Shown piece after piece: positions 15,703 through 25,525 of a stretch of 53,318 bases of DNA. The notes beneath the pieces were generated by a model. It worked only from the letters and a program-made list of their open reading frames with translations, was not told the origin of the DNA and made no database searches. Each line of letters begins with the position of its first letter. The first letter of the stretch is position 1. The DNA is from Caldilineaceae bacterium (GTDB lineage: Bacteria > Chloroflexota > Anaerolineae > Caldilineales > Caldilineaceae): the NCBI GenBank assembly GCA_026989655.1, contig JALSIX010000113.1, positions 1 to 53,318 of the forward strand, read 5' to 3'. Position numbers and translations under genes: made by a program.

Positions 15703-16989
15703 ATGGGGGGACCCTTTTCGCCCTTCCTACAGGGGCTGCGCTGTACCCGTTGTGGCCGGGAGTACGCGGCCGGAGAGGTGGCCTATGTCTGCGGATGTCG
15801 CCCCAATGTGGGCAGTGACCTGGGCACCTTGGACGCGGTCTACGACTACCGGGCTCTCCGCGAGGCGGTGACGCCTGGGGCCCTGGCCCGGTCCCCGGCC
15901 TCTGGCCTGGAGGCCTGGGAGCCGTTGCTGCCCGTGGCCCCGGGCCATCTGCCCCCTCTGCCGGTGGGCAGGACGCCCTTGCTCCATGCCCGGCGGCTGG
16001 GCGCGGCCCTGGGCATGGAGCGGCTCTGGGTGAAGGACGACAGCCGCAACCCCTCCGGCTCGTTGAAGGATCGGGCCTCCGCGATCGCGGTAGCCCTGGC
16101 CCAGGCCCTGGGGCGGGAGACGGTGGCCACGGCCAGCACGGGCAACGCGGCCGCGGCCCTGGCCGCGCTCTCCGCCGCGGCCGGGCTTGCCAGCGTGATC
16201 TTCGTGCCCCAGGCCGCGCCTCGGGCCAAGATCGCCCAGCACCTGGCCTACGGGAGCCGGGTCCTGGCCGTGGAGGGCAGCTACGACGACGCGTTCGACC
16301 TGTGCGTGGCCGCGTGCGATGCCTTGGGTTGGTACAACCGGAACACCGGCTACAACCCCTTCATGACCGAGGGCAAGAAGACCGTGGCCCTGGAGCTGGC
16401 AGCCCAGATGGCCCAGGCCCACGGAGGGGAACAGCCCTTCCTGGCACCGGACGCGGTGCTGGTGCCCGTGGGAGATGGGTGCATCATCGGCGGGGTGCAC
16501 AAGGGCTTCCAGGACCTGTTGGCCCTGGGCTGGATCCGGCGGATGCCCCGGATCTACGGGATCCAGTCCACCCAGAGCTCGGCCCTGTATCGGGCCTGGC
16601 AGACAGGGCTGGAGATCCCGGAACCTGTGGAGGCCACCACCCGGGCCGACTCCATCGGCGTCAACGCGCCCCGGGATCCGGTGAAGGCCCTGCGAGCGGT
16701 CCGGGAGACCGGTGGAGCCTTCCTGGCCGTGGAGGATTCGGCCATCCTCCAGGCCATCCTTCCCCTGGCCCGGCGGGTGGGGGTCTTCCCCGAGCCGGCC
16801 GGGGCCGCGGCCTACGCAGGGCTGCTCCAGGCCCTGGAGAGCGGGACCGTCCGCCGGGACGAGACGGTGGTCCTCCTGGTCACCGGAACCGGGCTCAAGG
16901 ACGTGAACGCGGCCATGGAGGTCGCGGGGGAGCCCACAGCGATCCCCCCGGACCTGGAGGCGGTACGGGAGGCGTTGGGGAGGGAGTAA
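15703..16989 (+). CDS. thrC: Threonine synthase, zinc-ribbon type
   Basis: A 428-residue PLP enzyme converting O-phosphohomoserine to threonine. The N-terminus carries C14, C17, C30 and C32, a zinc-ribbon-like module common in this threonine synthase class. The PLP Lys fits K122 in SGSLKDRAS, followed by ASTGNAAAALAA and the late GTGLKD. The start at 15703 is favoured by AGGAGG 7 nt upstream; ATGs at 15652 and 15682 are in frame but lack sites. The stop codon lies inside the first unit of a tandem heptamer array. It is the third gene of a PLP/TIM-barrel cluster. Confidence 0.9.
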   Translation: MGGPFSPFLQGLRCTRCGREYAAGEVAYVCGCRPNVGSDLGTLDAVYDYRALREAVTPGALARSPASGLEAWEPLLPVAPGHLPPLPVGRTPLLHARRLGAALGMERLWVKDDSRNPSGSLKDRASAIAVALAQALGRETVATASTGNAAAALAALSAAAGLASVIFVPQAAPRAKIAQHLAYGSRVLAVEGSYDDAFDLCVAACDALGWYNRNTGYNPFMTEGKKTVALELAAQMAQAHGGEQPFLAPDAVLVPVGDGCIIGGVHKGFQDLLALGWIRRMPRIYGIQSTQSSALYRAWQTGLEIPEPVEATTRADSIGVNAPRDPVKALRAVRETGGAFLAVEDSAILQAILPLARRVGVFPEPAGAAAYAGLLQALESGTVRRDETVVLLVTGTGLKDVNAAMEVAGEPTAIPPDLEAVREALGRE

Positions 16990-17107
16990 GGAGTAATGAG
17001 TAATGAGTAAGGAGTAAGGAGTAAAGAACGAGACGTTCCTCCTGTCTCTTTTTTACCCATCACCCATCACTCATTGCTCATTTTACTCATTACTCATCAC
17101 GCATCAC
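16984..17107. repeat. Tandem heptamer array with an inverted partner
   Basis: Six head-to-tail heptamers of form GAGTAAN occupy 16984-17025. Degenerate heptamers in the opposite orientation (units like ACTCATT and CCCATCA) fill about 17056-17107. GAGTAATGAGTAA at 16991-17003, and again at 16998-17010, is perfectly complementary to 17083-17095, so the arms can form a long hairpin with register slippage. The first heptamer supplies the thrC stop codon. The array is AT-rich compared with its surroundings and resembles the short tandemly repeated heptamers of some cyanobacteria in style. Confidence 0.85.
17030..17054 (+). terminator. Possible intrinsic terminator of thrC
   Basis: GAGAC (17030-17034) pairs with GTCTC (17044-17048), followed at once by six T residues (17049-17054). 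The stem is short, but it sits at the tip of the larger heptamer inverted repeat, which would strengthen it. Confidence 0.45.
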
Positions 17108-17221
17108 CTCCTTTTCTCCGACGGATCTGCTCGCCCAGTTCCCTGCCATCGCCCTTCGTCTTCCGTGGTCTCGTCTTTCATTCAGTTCCTTCGGCCAGTT
17201 TCACAGAAAGGACTTTCCACC

Positions 17222-18598
17222 ATGTCGCGACCCATCGTTCCCGGACCCACCTACGCGGAGATGCGGGATCCCCTGTTGCTGCCCGAGGAGCTGCGTCGAC
17301 GGGCTGTCCAGGCCCTGGACGCGGATGAGCAGGACCCGGTGAACCTGTTCAACATCAACTGGAAGCGGACGGGGACTCAGGTGGAGCGGATCGTCCTCCC
17401 CCGGGAGCTGACCGGGGTGGACGCGAACATCGTTGTCCTCAGCGGCCGCCACTTTCCCTCGGGCAGCATGAAGGTGGGCCCGGCCTACGCGACCCTGGCC
17501 GAGGAGGAGGCCCTGAGCGGCCTGCGCCCCGGAGCGAAGACGGTCATCGGTCCCAGCACGGGCAATTTCGGCATCGGCACCGCCTACATCAGCAAGCTCA
17601 AGGGGTACCGGGCCGTGGTGGTCATGCCGGACAACATGAGCAAGGAGCGCTACGAGCGGATCCGCCGGTACGGCGGGGAGCTGGACCTGACCCCCGGCAC
17701 CGAGTCGGACGTGATCCTCACCCTGGAGCGCACCCACAGCGAGTACGTGAGCAAGCCGGACGAGTACGTGGTCCTGGCCCAGTTCGAGCTCCTGCCCAAC
17801 TACCGTTTCCACCGCCACGTCACCGGGGACGCGGTGGTCCAGGCCGTCCGGGATCTGGGCAATGGCCGGGTGGCCGCGTTCGTCAGCGCGCCGGGGAGCG
17901 GGGGCACCCTGGCCGCGGGGGACCACGTGAAGAGCCTGTGGCGGGACAGCGTGGTGGTGGCCCTGGAGCCCCGGGAGTGCCCCACCCTCTACCGGGGCGG
18001 ACAGGGCCAGCATCGGATCGAGGGCATCGGCGACAAGATGGTGACGTTGATCCACAACGTCTTCAACACGGATCTGCTCATGCTGGTCCACGACGAGGAC
18101 ACCGTCCGGGGCATGGAGGCCCTCCAGTCCGGGACCCGGGTGCTGGTGGAGCGGCTGGGCGTGGCCGAGGACGCAGCCCGAGGTCTGGTGGACAAGTTCG
18201 GCCCCAGCGGCGTGTGCAACGTGATCGGCGCCATCAAGACCGCCCGCTACCTGGGCCTGGGCCGGGAGGACAACGTGGTCACCATCGCCACGGACAGCTA
18301 CGACCGCTATCCCTCCGTGAGCCAGGAGCTCTACCGCCGCGTCGGGGGCAAACCCACGGACGACATGTTGGAGATGTGGGCCCGCAGCGCGTTCCTGGGC
18401 GCCAGCCTGGGGGAGATCCTGGACCTGAACCAGGGGCGACACCACGAACGGCTGCAGCGCATGAAGGCAGAGCTGTGGACCCGTTTCGGCTACGACGAGG
18501 CCTACATCCGTCGGATGGTCTCCCAGGACTTCTGGGACCAGGAATACGCCCGGATCCCGGCCATCGACCGGGCCATCCGCGAGCTCCGAGGATGGTGA
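17222..18598 (+). CDS. Fold-type II PLP enzyme, cysteine synthase-like, specificity unknown
   Basis: A 458-residue PLP protein, longer than CysK (about 310). The Schiff-base Lys fits K84 in PSGSMKVGPAY; the substrate loop is GPSTGNFGIGTAY and the phosphate loop SAPGSGGTLAAG. About 70 residues precede the PLP domain and a helical tail follows it. It resembles the long PLP-dependent 'beta subunit' family found in anaerobes and Chloroflexi, not a classical cysteine synthase. AAAGGA lies upstream of the ATG at 17222. Three PLP enzymes within 5 kb suggest linked amino-acid metabolism, but this one is separated from thrC by the heptamer inverted repeat. Its 3' end lies 9 nt from the convergent ABC permease gene. 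Confidence 0.75.
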   Translation: MSRPIVPGPTYAEMRDPLLLPEELRRRAVQALDADEQDPVNLFNINWKRTGTQVERIVLPRELTGVDANIVVLSGRHFPSGSMKVGPAYATLAEEEALSGLRPGAKTVIGPSTGNFGIGTAYISKLKGYRAVVVMPDNMSKERYERIRRYGGELDLTPGTESDVILTLERTHSEYVSKPDEYVVLAQFELLPNYRFHRHVTGDAVVQAVRDLGNGRVAAFVSAPGSGGTLAAGDHVKSLWRDSVVVALEPRECPTLYRGGQGQHRIEGIGDKMVTLIHNVFNTDLLMLVHDEDTVRGMEALQSGTRVLVERLGVAEDAARGLVDKFGPSGVCNVIGAIKTARYLGLGREDNVVTIATDSYDRYPSVSQELYRRVGGKPTDDMLEMWARSAFLGASLGEILDLNQGRHHERLQRMKAELWTRFGYDEAYIRRMVSQDFWDQEYARIPAIDRAIRELRGW

Positions 18599-18607
18599 GG
18601 GCCCGGT

Positions 18608-19849
18608 TCACGCCTCCCGCAGCAGCCGCAGGATCTCCCGTACCCCTGGACGCTTGCCGTACATGAGCAGCCCCAGCCGAAAGAGCTTCCCGCCCAACCA
18701 CAGGATGAGGGGGATGGTGCCCAGGATGGAGAGGATGCTTCCCCCGATGTCCAGGGCCGGGACCTGGGCCATGGGGAGCCGCAACATCATGGCTGTGGGG
18801 GCGGTGAGCGGGAACCAGGAGACGACCCGGATCAGGGCGGAGTCTGGGTTGGCGAAGAAGACGCTGGCCAACATCAGGGGCACCGCGGCCAGGAGGGAGA
18901 AGAGCCCGGCCAGCTGTTGAGCCTCCTGCACATCCGTGCCCAGAGCCCCCACCGAGGCCATGAGCACCGCGTACATCAGGAAGCCCAGGACGTAGTAGAC
19001 CGCGGCCAGGAGCAGGACGGTGGGCTGGGTGAAGAGAGGGATCACCAGCCCCAGGAGCAGAAATGCGCCGCTGCTGAGCCCGAAGCCGGACAGCAGCCAC
19101 ACGCCGATCTGGGTAAGCCCCAGGGCACCCAGGCCCAGCACCTTGCCGGCCAGGAGCTCCTGGGCGGTGACGGAGGAGAGCAGGATCTCGATGACCCGGT
19201 TGGTCTTCTCCTCGGCCACGCTCCGCAGCAGGTAGCCTGAGGAGACGAAGATGGTCATGATCAGCAGGATGCTCAGCACATAGGGGACGACGAAGCGGCC
19301 CACGATGGAGAGGGGACCTCCTTCCTGGGGGCCAGACTCCCGGTCCAGGGTGTCCAGGATGGGCTCAAAGGGGTCCACCAACCGAGCCCGCAGCCGGGGA
19401 TCGGGCAGGTCGCGGGCCAGATGGGCGACGAAGAAGCGCTCCAGGTCGGTGGCCTCCTCGAGCTCCACCGCGATGAGGCCGGTGGACCGGGCCACGACGG
19501 TGATCCGGCCGGTGTCCAGGTAGTCCGACGGCACCAGGACCAGGCGGTCCACCTCCTCCGTGGCCAGGGCTGCCCGGCCACGGGCCTCGTCTGGGTACAG
19601 GCGGTAGACCTCCGTGTACTCGGGCAGCAGAGGGGTGAAGAGCCCGCTGCGGTCCACCACGCCGGTGATCTGCCGGCCCACGAAGACCCGCTCCAGCGCG
19701 CTCGCGGTGGGCCCGGACGCGAGCGCGGCCAGGAGCAGCACCGCCAGGCCCAGGAGGGGAACCAGCCCGGTCACGATGAGGAAGCCCGGCCGGCGGAGGT
19801 TCACCCGGTACTCGTGGCGTGCGATGACCAGGACTTTCTGGACGTTCAC
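18608..19849 (-). CDS. ABC-2 type exporter permease (NatB-like)
   Basis: A 413-residue membrane protein. A first membrane helix (about 22-45) is followed by an extracellular segment of about 150 residues, then five or six helices including [16 protein letters not shown] and the conserved cytosolic [16 protein letters not shown] typical of ABC-2/NatB permeases. The start is GTG at 19849, overlapping the ATPase stop as GTGA, with CCAGGAGG upstream. With the upstream ATPase it forms a simple two-gene exporter; Na+, a peptide or a drug are possible substrates, none shown by sequence. Confidence 0.88.
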   Translation of the reverse strand: MNVQKVLVIARHEYRVNLRRPGFLIVTGLVPLLGLAVLLLAALASGPTASALERVFVGRQITGVVDRSGLFTPLLPEYTEVYRLYPDEARGRAALATEEVDRLVLVPSDYLDTGRITVVARSTGLIAVELEEATDLERFFVAHLARDLPDPRLRARLVDPFEPILDTLDRESGPQEGGPLSIVGRFVVPYVLSILLIMTIFVSSGYLLRSVAEEKTNRVIEILLSSVTAQELLAGKVLGLGALGLTQIGVWLLSGFGLSSGAFLLLGLVIPLFTQPTVLLLAAVYYVLGFLMYAVLMASVGALGTDVQEAQQLAGLFSLLAAVPLMLASVFFANPDSALIRVVSWFPLTAPTAMMLRLPMAQVPALDIGGSILSILGTIPLILWLGGKLFRLGLLMYGKRPGVREILRLLREA

Positions 19850-20787
19850 GGCGCGGCCTCCTGGCTTTCCGTCTCCGGCCTCTCGGCGGCCCCCGGCTTC
19901 TCTCCCTGGACCACGGCCACGAAGATCTCGTTCAGGGGCACCCGGGCCACTTCGAAGCTGTGGATGGGGACATCCTGGAGGACCAGCGCCCGGAGCAGCT
20001 CCTGGGGCGTGCCGTCGGCCAGCTCCACCTGGTAGGTGTCCCCGCGGCGTTCCACCCGGGCCACTCCCGACAGTGGGGGCAGGGAGGCCGAAGTGCGGAT
20101 CCGTACCCGGCGGGGAGCATGTCGGTGTTGGATCTCGTCCAGCGGGCCGTAGAGGACCGCGGTGCCTCGATGGATGAGGACGATGCGGTTGCACAGTTCC
20201 TCCACCAGGCCCATCTGGTGGGTGCTGAGGACGATGGTCTTGCCCGCGGCCTGCAGTTCCTGGAGGATGGCCTTGAGCCGCTCCACGTTCACCGGGTCCA
20301 GCCCCTGGAAGGGCTCATCCAGGACCAGGAGCTCGGGATCGTGGACCAGGCTGGCCACGAACTGGAGCTGTTGTTGCATGCCTCGGCTGAGATCCTTGAC
20401 CTTGCGTTCGGCCCACCCGTCCAGCTTCACCTGGGCCAGCCAGTGTTCCGCCTGGCGTCGAGCCTGGGCTGGGGGCACCCCCTTCAGCGCGGCCAGGTAG
20501 ACCAACACCTCCATGACCTTCAGGTTCCGGTAGAGACCCCGTTCCTCGGGCAGGTACCCCACCCTGGAGCGGACCCGACTGGGATGCTCCCCCAACACCC
20601 GGACCTGGCCTCGATCCGCCGCGTAGATGTCCATGAGGATGCGGATGGTGGTGGTCTTGCCGGCACCGTTGGGGCCCAGGAGACCGAAGATCTCGCCGGG
20701 ATGCACGGCAAAGGAGAGATCCCGCACCGCGACGAAATCGCCGTAGGACTTGGTCAGATGGCGGACATCCACGACCGGCTCAGGCAT
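19846..20787 (-). CDS. ABC transporter ATP-binding protein (NatA-like)
   Basis: A 313-residue ATPase partner of the downstream permease. Walker A GPNGAGKT is at 38-45, Walker B VLDEP at 155-159 and the switch His in LSTHQMG. The signature is LSRGMQQQ (133-140) instead of LSGGQ, a known variation in the NatA/YhaQ type. A C-terminal domain of about 90 residues (220-313) follows the nucleotide-binding fold, ending in LNEIFVAVV as in many ABC-2 ATPases. CGGAGGAG precedes the ATG at 20787. Confidence 0.92.
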   Translation of the reverse strand: MPEPVVDVRHLTKSYGDFVAVRDLSFAVHPGEIFGLLGPNGAGKTTTIRILMDIYAADRGQVRVLGEHPSRVRSRVGYLPEERGLYRNLKVMEVLVYLAALKGVPPAQARRQAEHWLAQVKLDGWAERKVKDLSRGMQQQLQFVASLVHDPELLVLDEPFQGLDPVNVERLKAILQELQAAGKTIVLSTHQMGLVEELCNRIVLIHRGTAVLYGPLDEIQHRHAPRRVRIRTSASLPPLSGVARVERRGDTYQVELADGTPQELLRALVLQDVPIHSFEVARVPLNEIFVAVVQGEKPGAAERPETESQEAAP

Positions 20788-21038
20788 GGCGCGACTCCTC
20801 CGTTGTGTGGGACACCGGGGAAGAGCGGCTCCCCACGGGCATTACGGCCCCAGGCCGGGGGAAGTTTCCGCGGCCTCAAGATCCTTTCGGGGGAGCCGCC
20901 GGCTTCCGTCCTCGGCCCGGTGCTGCTTCCCAGGCCATTTCCCTTTCCCCGACCCCAGATGGTATGATGGGGGACGCGGGCTTGTTCCTCCAGCGGTGGC
21001 CCCTCCAGGTCGGAGAGACGAGCCCCCTGTTTCCCAGC

Positions 21039-21857
21039 ATGTCCCTGCATCCATGTCCCAGGTCCACATTCCGGGAGGAGGTCCTGGGCACATGGTCTTG
21101 GAACCAGCCTGCACAGCCTGTTCCTGCATCCTGTCCCTTGTCCCCTCCGCACCGGGATCGGTTGTCTGTGGGCTCTTCCTCAGAACTGCGGCTTCTGTAT
21201 CTGGGCCGAGATTGGTCTCTCTACCAGCAGGTGCGCCAGGCGATCGACCGAGGGCTGACATCCCGCCCCTTGGAGGCCGCCTGGGAGCTGCGTCGCGCGG
21301 GCAACCAGACGGAGGCCCAGGCACTCGTCACCGGCTGGACCCCTCACGCCCTGTTCCTGGAGGCTGGCCCCCAGCCAAACAGCCGGGCCCGTTTCGCCGA
21401 GTCGATCCACAAACGCTTCCCAGACCTGTGCCTGGTCGCGGTGACCCGAACCCCGGAGGTCCGTTACCGGTTCCCCTTCCATGACACGGTGGTGCCCCCG
21501 GTCCAGCCCGGGGACCTGGCCCCCCTGTGGGATCGGCTCCTGGGAACCGACGTGGCCACCCAGATCGTGCGGGGCCCCTTCCGCCTGGACCTGGTGGAAC
21601 GGACCGTGGACGGGCCGGCTGGGCACTCCGTGCTCTCGCCCAAGCTGTGTCGGCTGTTGCAGGTGTTGATGGAGCGGAGCGGGGAGACGGTCCGTCGGGC
21701 CGAGCTGATGCAACAGGTATGGGAGACGGATTTCCTCAAGGACACTCGCACCCTGGACGTCCACATCCGTTGGCTGCGGGAGCGGATCGAGCCCGAGCCC
21801 TCTGCACCCCGCTATCTGCAGACGGTGCGCGGGGTGGGTTACCGGTTCACGGTGTGA
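21039..21857 (+). CDS. Pseudo-receiver / winged-helix transcriptional regulator
   Basis: A 272-residue regulator from the chosen start. Residues about 178-272 are an OmpR/PhoB-type winged helix: LSPKLCRLLQVLMERSGETV, RAELMQQVWETDF, TLDVHIRWLRERIE and YLQTVRGVGYRF. Residues about 50-168 have the size and strand pattern of a receiver, but the phosphoacceptor region reads ALFLEAGP with no Asp, and the usual acidic pair and Lys are not evident, so control is probably phosphorylation-independent. No histidine kinase is nearby. The start is uncertain: there is no good ribosome site, and a TATGAT at 20963-20968 overlaps earlier ATGs; a GTG near 21170 is possible. Confidence 0.75.
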   Translation: MSLHPCPRSTFREEVLGTWSWNQPAQPVPASCPLSPPHRDRLSVGSSSELRLLYLGRDWSLYQQVRQAIDRGLTSRPLEAAWELRRAGNQTEAQALVTGWTPHALFLEAGPQPNSRARFAESIHKRFPDLCLVAVTRTPEVRYRFPFHDTVVPPVQPGDLAPLWDRLLGTDVATQIVRGPFRLDLVERTVDGPAGHSVLSPKLCRLLQVLMERSGETVRRAELMQQVWETDFLKDTRTLDVHIRWLRERIEPEPSAPRYLQTVRGVGYRFTV

Positions 21858-21921
21858 GGCCTCGGGACCGCGGAGATCCGCGCCGGGACCTGGCCCGGGG
21901 AGGAAAGGGCCGATCTCGGGG

Positions 21922-24345
21922 CTACCCGACCTTGCGCCGGGCGTGGATCACGTTGGGGAGGTTCTCGATCCGGGTGAGGACACGGCTGAGCTGGGCTGCG
22001 TTGTAGAGCTCCAGGGTGGCGTGGATGACGGCCATGTTGTTCTTGAGCCCAGTGGTGGCGTTGGCCGCACGCAGGTTGATCTTCTCGTCCGCGACCACGT
22101 TGGTCACGTCCCGCAGCAGGCCGGCCCGGTCGTAGGCCACCACCTCGATGCTGACCGGATAGACCTCCTCGCTGTCCAGGCCCCACTGGACCTCCACCAG
22201 TCGGGTGTTCTCCTTGCGCAGGATCAGGGCCCGGATGTTGGGACAGGTGTCCCGGTGGACGGTCACGCCTCGTCCCTTGGTGATGTAGCCCACGATGGGA
22301 TCCCCGGGCACCGGGTTGCAGCAGCGGGCCAGGTTCGTCAGCATCCCCTGGTGGCCGGCCACGATGACGCTCCCGATGCCCCGGTGGGTGCCCCTTCGCC
22401 TGCCCCGGATCTCGGTGGCCTCGGGGGAGATGGCCTCCTGCTCCTGCCGTTCGTGTTCCAGGATTTTCTGGGCGATGGTCTGGCTGGTGATGTCGCCGTA
22501 GCCGATGGCGGCCAGGAAGTCCTCCAGCCGCTCGTAGCCACACAGCCGGGCCACGGTCTCGAAGGGCAGGTTCACCGAGAGCCGCTTCAGCTCCTTCTCC
22601 AGGATCTGCCGGCCCTGGGCGATGTTGTCCTCCCGGGCCTGTTTCCGGAACCAGGTGCGGATCTTGCTCCGGGCCCGGGTGGTGACCACGTATCCCAGGT
22701 TGGGGTTGAGCCAGTCTCGGCTGGGGCCGCCGCGTTTGGCCGCGAGGACCTCCACCATGTCTCCGTTCTGGAGCTGATAGTCCAGGGCGACCAGCTTGCC
22801 GTTGACCCGGGCCCCTCGACAGCGATGTCCCAGCTCGGTGTGGACGTGGTAGGCGAAGTCGATGGGGGTGGCGCCGCGGGGCAGGTCGATGACGTCGCCG
22901 TTGGGCGTGAAGACGTAGACCCGGTCCTGGAAGACATCGGTCTTCATGCCGCTGACGAACTCCTGGGCGTCCGTCACGTCCTGGCGCCACTCCATGAGCT
23001 GGCGCAGCCACGCGATCTTCTCGTCCAGGGCCTTGTTGGGCCGTCCGCCCTCCTTGTAGCGCCAGTGCGCGGCGATGCCGTACTCCGCCACCTGGTGCAT
23101 CTCCCAGGTCCGGATCTGGACCTCCATGTGCTTGCCGTCCGGGCCGATGACCGCGGTGTGGAGGCTCTGGTAGAGGTTGTCCTTGGGGTTGGCGATGTAG
23201 TCGTCGAACTCCCCGGGGATGGGGCGCCACTTGCTGTGGACCACGCCCAGGGCCGCGTAGCAGTCCGCGACCGAGTCCACCAGGATGCGGAAGCCGTGGA
23301 TGTCGTAGATCTGCTCGAAGGGGATGCCCTTGCGCCGCATCTTCCGGTAGACGCTGTAGATGTGCTTGGGCCGTCCCCGGACCTCGGCCCGGATGCCGGC
23401 GCCGGCCAAGGCCTCCTCCAGCTCCCGCTGGACCTTGGCCACCCACTGCTCCCGCTCGGTCCGCTTCGCCTGCATGGCCCGGGCGAGCTCCTTGTAGGTG
23501 CTGGGCTCCAGATACCGGAAGCTCAGGTCCTCCAGCTCCCACTTGATCTGCCAGATCCCCAGGCGGTTGGCCAGCGGCGCGAAGATCTCCAGGGTCTCCC
23601 GGGCAATACGCCGCCGCTTGTGGTCCGGCATCCCCTCCAGGGTGCGCAGGTTGTGGAGCCGATCCGCCAGCTTGATCAGCACCACCCGGATGTCCTCCAC
23701 CATGGCCAGGAACATCTTGCGCAGGGACTCGGCCTTCTCGTCCGCCACGCTGTGGCGCATGTTGCTCAGCTCTTTGATGCGCTTGAGCTTGGTGACCCCA
23801 TCCACCAGCTCGGCCACCTCCGCGTTGAAGTGCTGGGTCAGGTACTCCAGGGTGAACTCGGACGAATCCTCCAGGACGTCGTGGAGCAGGGCCGCGGCCA
23901 GGGTGTCGGGATCCAGGCAGAGATCGGCCAGGATGCGGGCCACCTCGATGGGGTGGACGATGTAGGGGCCACCGGTCAGGCGTTCCTGGTTGCGGTGGGC
24001 GTAGGAGGCCACCACATAGGCCCGCAGCACGTGGGCCCGCTGTTCTGGGGTGAAGTTCTCGGGGAGCTGGGCCAACAGGGCCTCCAGGGCCTGGATCTCG
24101 GTGGGGTAGAGGGTGGGCTGCAGGAGGAGGTCCGGCTCTGCAGGGTTGGGGGGCCAGGCCGGAAGGTCCGCGAGGACAGGGTGGCATTCCGCGGGGACCC
24201 GGGTCTCGGAACCGCTCGGGAGACGGACGGCCGGGCCGTTCTCGGCCCCTCGGCCGTTGGCCTCCCAGGTGATGGAGGCCTCCATCGAGGCGGTGGACCT
24301 GTCTACATGCTCCTTCTCCACGGTGGAATCCGCCTGGCTGGTCAT
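21922..24345 (-). CDS. rel: Bifunctional (p)ppGpp synthetase/hydrolase Rel
   Basis: An 807-residue Rel/SpoT homologue controlling the stringent response. The N-terminal HD hydrolase has HP (131-132) and HD (155-156) in ALLHDVLED and looks intact; RADRLHN continues the fold. The synthetase domain carries [10 protein letters not shown] and the DNLYQSLHT segment with its conserved Tyr. TGS ([21 protein letters not shown]), a helical/zinc-finger region ([19 protein letters not shown]) and a C-terminal ACT domain follow. The first 80 residues are a variable extension. The ATG at 24345 follows GGAGAGGGG. It has its own promoter at 24388-24416, and its 3' end faces the pseudo-receiver regulator across 64 nt. 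Confidence 0.96.
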   Translation of the reverse strand: MTSQADSTVEKEHVDRSTASMEASITWEANGRGAENGPAVRLPSGSETRVPAECHPVLADLPAWPPNPAEPDLLLQPTLYPTEIQALEALLAQLPENFTPEQRAHVLRAYVVASYAHRNQERLTGGPYIVHPIEVARILADLCLDPDTLAAALLHDVLEDSSEFTLEYLTQHFNAEVAELVDGVTKLKRIKELSNMRHSVADEKAESLRKMFLAMVEDIRVVLIKLADRLHNLRTLEGMPDHKRRRIARETLEIFAPLANRLGIWQIKWELEDLSFRYLEPSTYKELARAMQAKRTEREQWVAKVQRELEEALAGAGIRAEVRGRPKHIYSVYRKMRRKGIPFEQIYDIHGFRILVDSVADCYAALGVVHSKWRPIPGEFDDYIANPKDNLYQSLHTAVIGPDGKHMEVQIRTWEMHQVAEYGIAAHWRYKEGGRPNKALDEKIAWLRQLMEWRQDVTDAQEFVSGMKTDVFQDRVYVFTPNGDVIDLPRGATPIDFAYHVHTELGHRCRGARVNGKLVALDYQLQNGDMVEVLAAKRGGPSRDWLNPNLGYVVTTRARSKIRTWFRKQAREDNIAQGRQILEKELKRLSVNLPFETVARLCGYERLEDFLAAIGYGDITSQTIAQKILEHERQEQEAISPEATEIRGRRRGTHRGIGSVIVAGHQGMLTNLARCCNPVPGDPIVGYITKGRGVTVHRDTCPNIRALILRKENTRLVEVQWGLDSEEVYPVSIEVVAYDRAGLLRDVTNVVADEKINLRAANATTGLKNNMAVIHATLELYNAAQLSRVLTRIENLPNVIHARRKVG

Positions 24346-24387
24346 GGTGTCCCCCTCTCCTCGCCCCAAGGCGCTTCGTCAGGTTCC

Positions 24388-24416
24388 ATTATACCCTGGG
24401 CCGGGGGGGAGATCAA
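24388..24416 (-). promoter_or_regulatory. Promoter of rel
   Basis: TTGATC (-35, 24411-24416), a 17-nt spacer and a perfect TATAAT (-10, 24388-24393) on the minus strand. The predicted start is near 24381, giving a leader of about 35 nt with a Shine-Dalgarno site, unlike the leaderless genes elsewhere in the window. A TTG at 24369 is a less likely alternative start codon. Confidence 0.75.
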
Positions 24417-24496
24417 TCCGCGATCCCCATGCGTTCCACGGGGTCCATCCCCTGGATCGCCTCCATGTCCCTGGATCGGTGTCCAGAGGGCCCTCC

Positions 24497-25525
24497 TCAT
24501 CCGCTTCCCCCGGAGCCGCCTTCCTGCAGCCATCCCTGGATCCGGCGGACCACCGCATCCACCTGTGGAGGGTTCCACGGGTACCATTCCACATCTGCCA
24601 TGCGTCGGAACCAACTGAACTGATGGCGCACGTAGCGATGGGTCTGGGCCTGGATCCGACGGACCGCCTCCTCCAGGGAGATCTCTCCCCGCAGGTGGGC
24701 CGCGATCTCCCGGTAGCCCAGGCCGGTCATGGCCGGAAGCTCCAGGGTGTAGCGCTCCAGAAGGCGGGCCGTCTCCTGGACCAGCCCCGCCTGGACCATC
24801 CGCCACACCCGCTGGTCGATCCGGGCGTAGAGGACCTTCCGGGGCATGGTGAGCCCGATCTGGAGGATGCGGTAGGGAGGGGGCCGTTGGCCTTCCAGCG
24901 CGCTCTTGGGCTGCCCGGTGGCCAGGACGATCTCCAGGGCCCGGATGACCCGGCGAACGTTTCGGGGATCGATGCGGCGGGCGCTCTCCGGATCCAGCTG
25001 GGCCAGCGTGCGGTGGAGGGCCTCCGGGCCCTCCTCCCAGGCCTGGGCCTCCAGCCGACGGCGCAGCTCGGGATGGGGCGGCACCGGCGGGATCCGCAGC
25101 CCCTGGACCACGGCCCGGATGTAGAGGGGGGTGCCGCCCACCAGCAGGGGGAGATGTCCTCGGGCATGGATCGCGTCGATGGTGGCGTAGGCCAGCCGTT
25201 GGTACTCGGCCAGGGTGAGGGGGTTGTCCGGCTCCCGGAAGTCGAACAGGTGGTGGGGGATCCGGGCGCGCTCCTGGGGGATGGGTTTCGCGGTGGCGAT
25301 GTCCAGTTCCCGGTATACCTGGCGGCTGTCCGCGTTGATGATCTCTCCTTGGAAACGCGCAGCCAGTTGGAGGCTCAGTTCGCTCTTCCCCACACCGGTC
25401 GGCCCGATGAGGACCACCAGGGGACCACGGGGTCCAGGGGGCATGACAGAGGGACGAGCCTGGTCGGTCGGCGGGGTTTCCGGGGCCGTTGTGGCCCGGC
25501 CAGGGCGTTCGGCTTGGGGGTTCAT
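24497..25525 (-). CDS. miaA: tRNA dimethylallyltransferase
   Basis: Adds a dimethylallyl group to N6 of A37 in tRNAs reading UNN codons. It is 342 residues long with the P-loop GPTGVGKS (41-48), the DSRQVY substrate motif, TAKP, VGGTPLYIRA, and the RNA-binding helix region around DPRNVRRVIRALE and TGLGYREIA. About 33 Pro-rich residues precede the normal N-terminus. Its ATG at 25525 overlaps the yraN stop (ATGA), so the two are translationally coupled. rel lies downstream on the same strand, separated by 150 nt and its own promoter. Confidence 0.96.
   Translation of the reverse strand: MNPQAERPGRATTAPETPPTDQARPSVMPPGPRGPLVVLIGPTGVGKSELSLQLAARFQGEIINADSRQVYRELDIATAKPIPQERARIPHHLFDFREPDNPLTLAEYQRLAYATIDAIHARGHLPLLVGGTPLYIRAVVQGLRIPPVPPHPELRRRLEAQAWEEGPEALHRTLAQLDPESARRIDPRNVRRVIRALEIVLATGQPKSALEGQRPPPYRILQIGLTMPRKVLYARIDQRVWRMVQAGLVQETARLLERYTLELPAMTGLGYREIAAHLRGEISLEEAVRRIQAQTHRYVRHQFSWFRRMADVEWYPWNPPQVDAVVRRIQGWLQEGGSGGSG

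Noticed and set aside
20963-20968. TATGAT at the first in-frame ATGs of the winged-helix regulator
   Set aside because: There is no suitable -35, and the ATGs overlap the box itself, so neither a promoter nor these starts can be supported.
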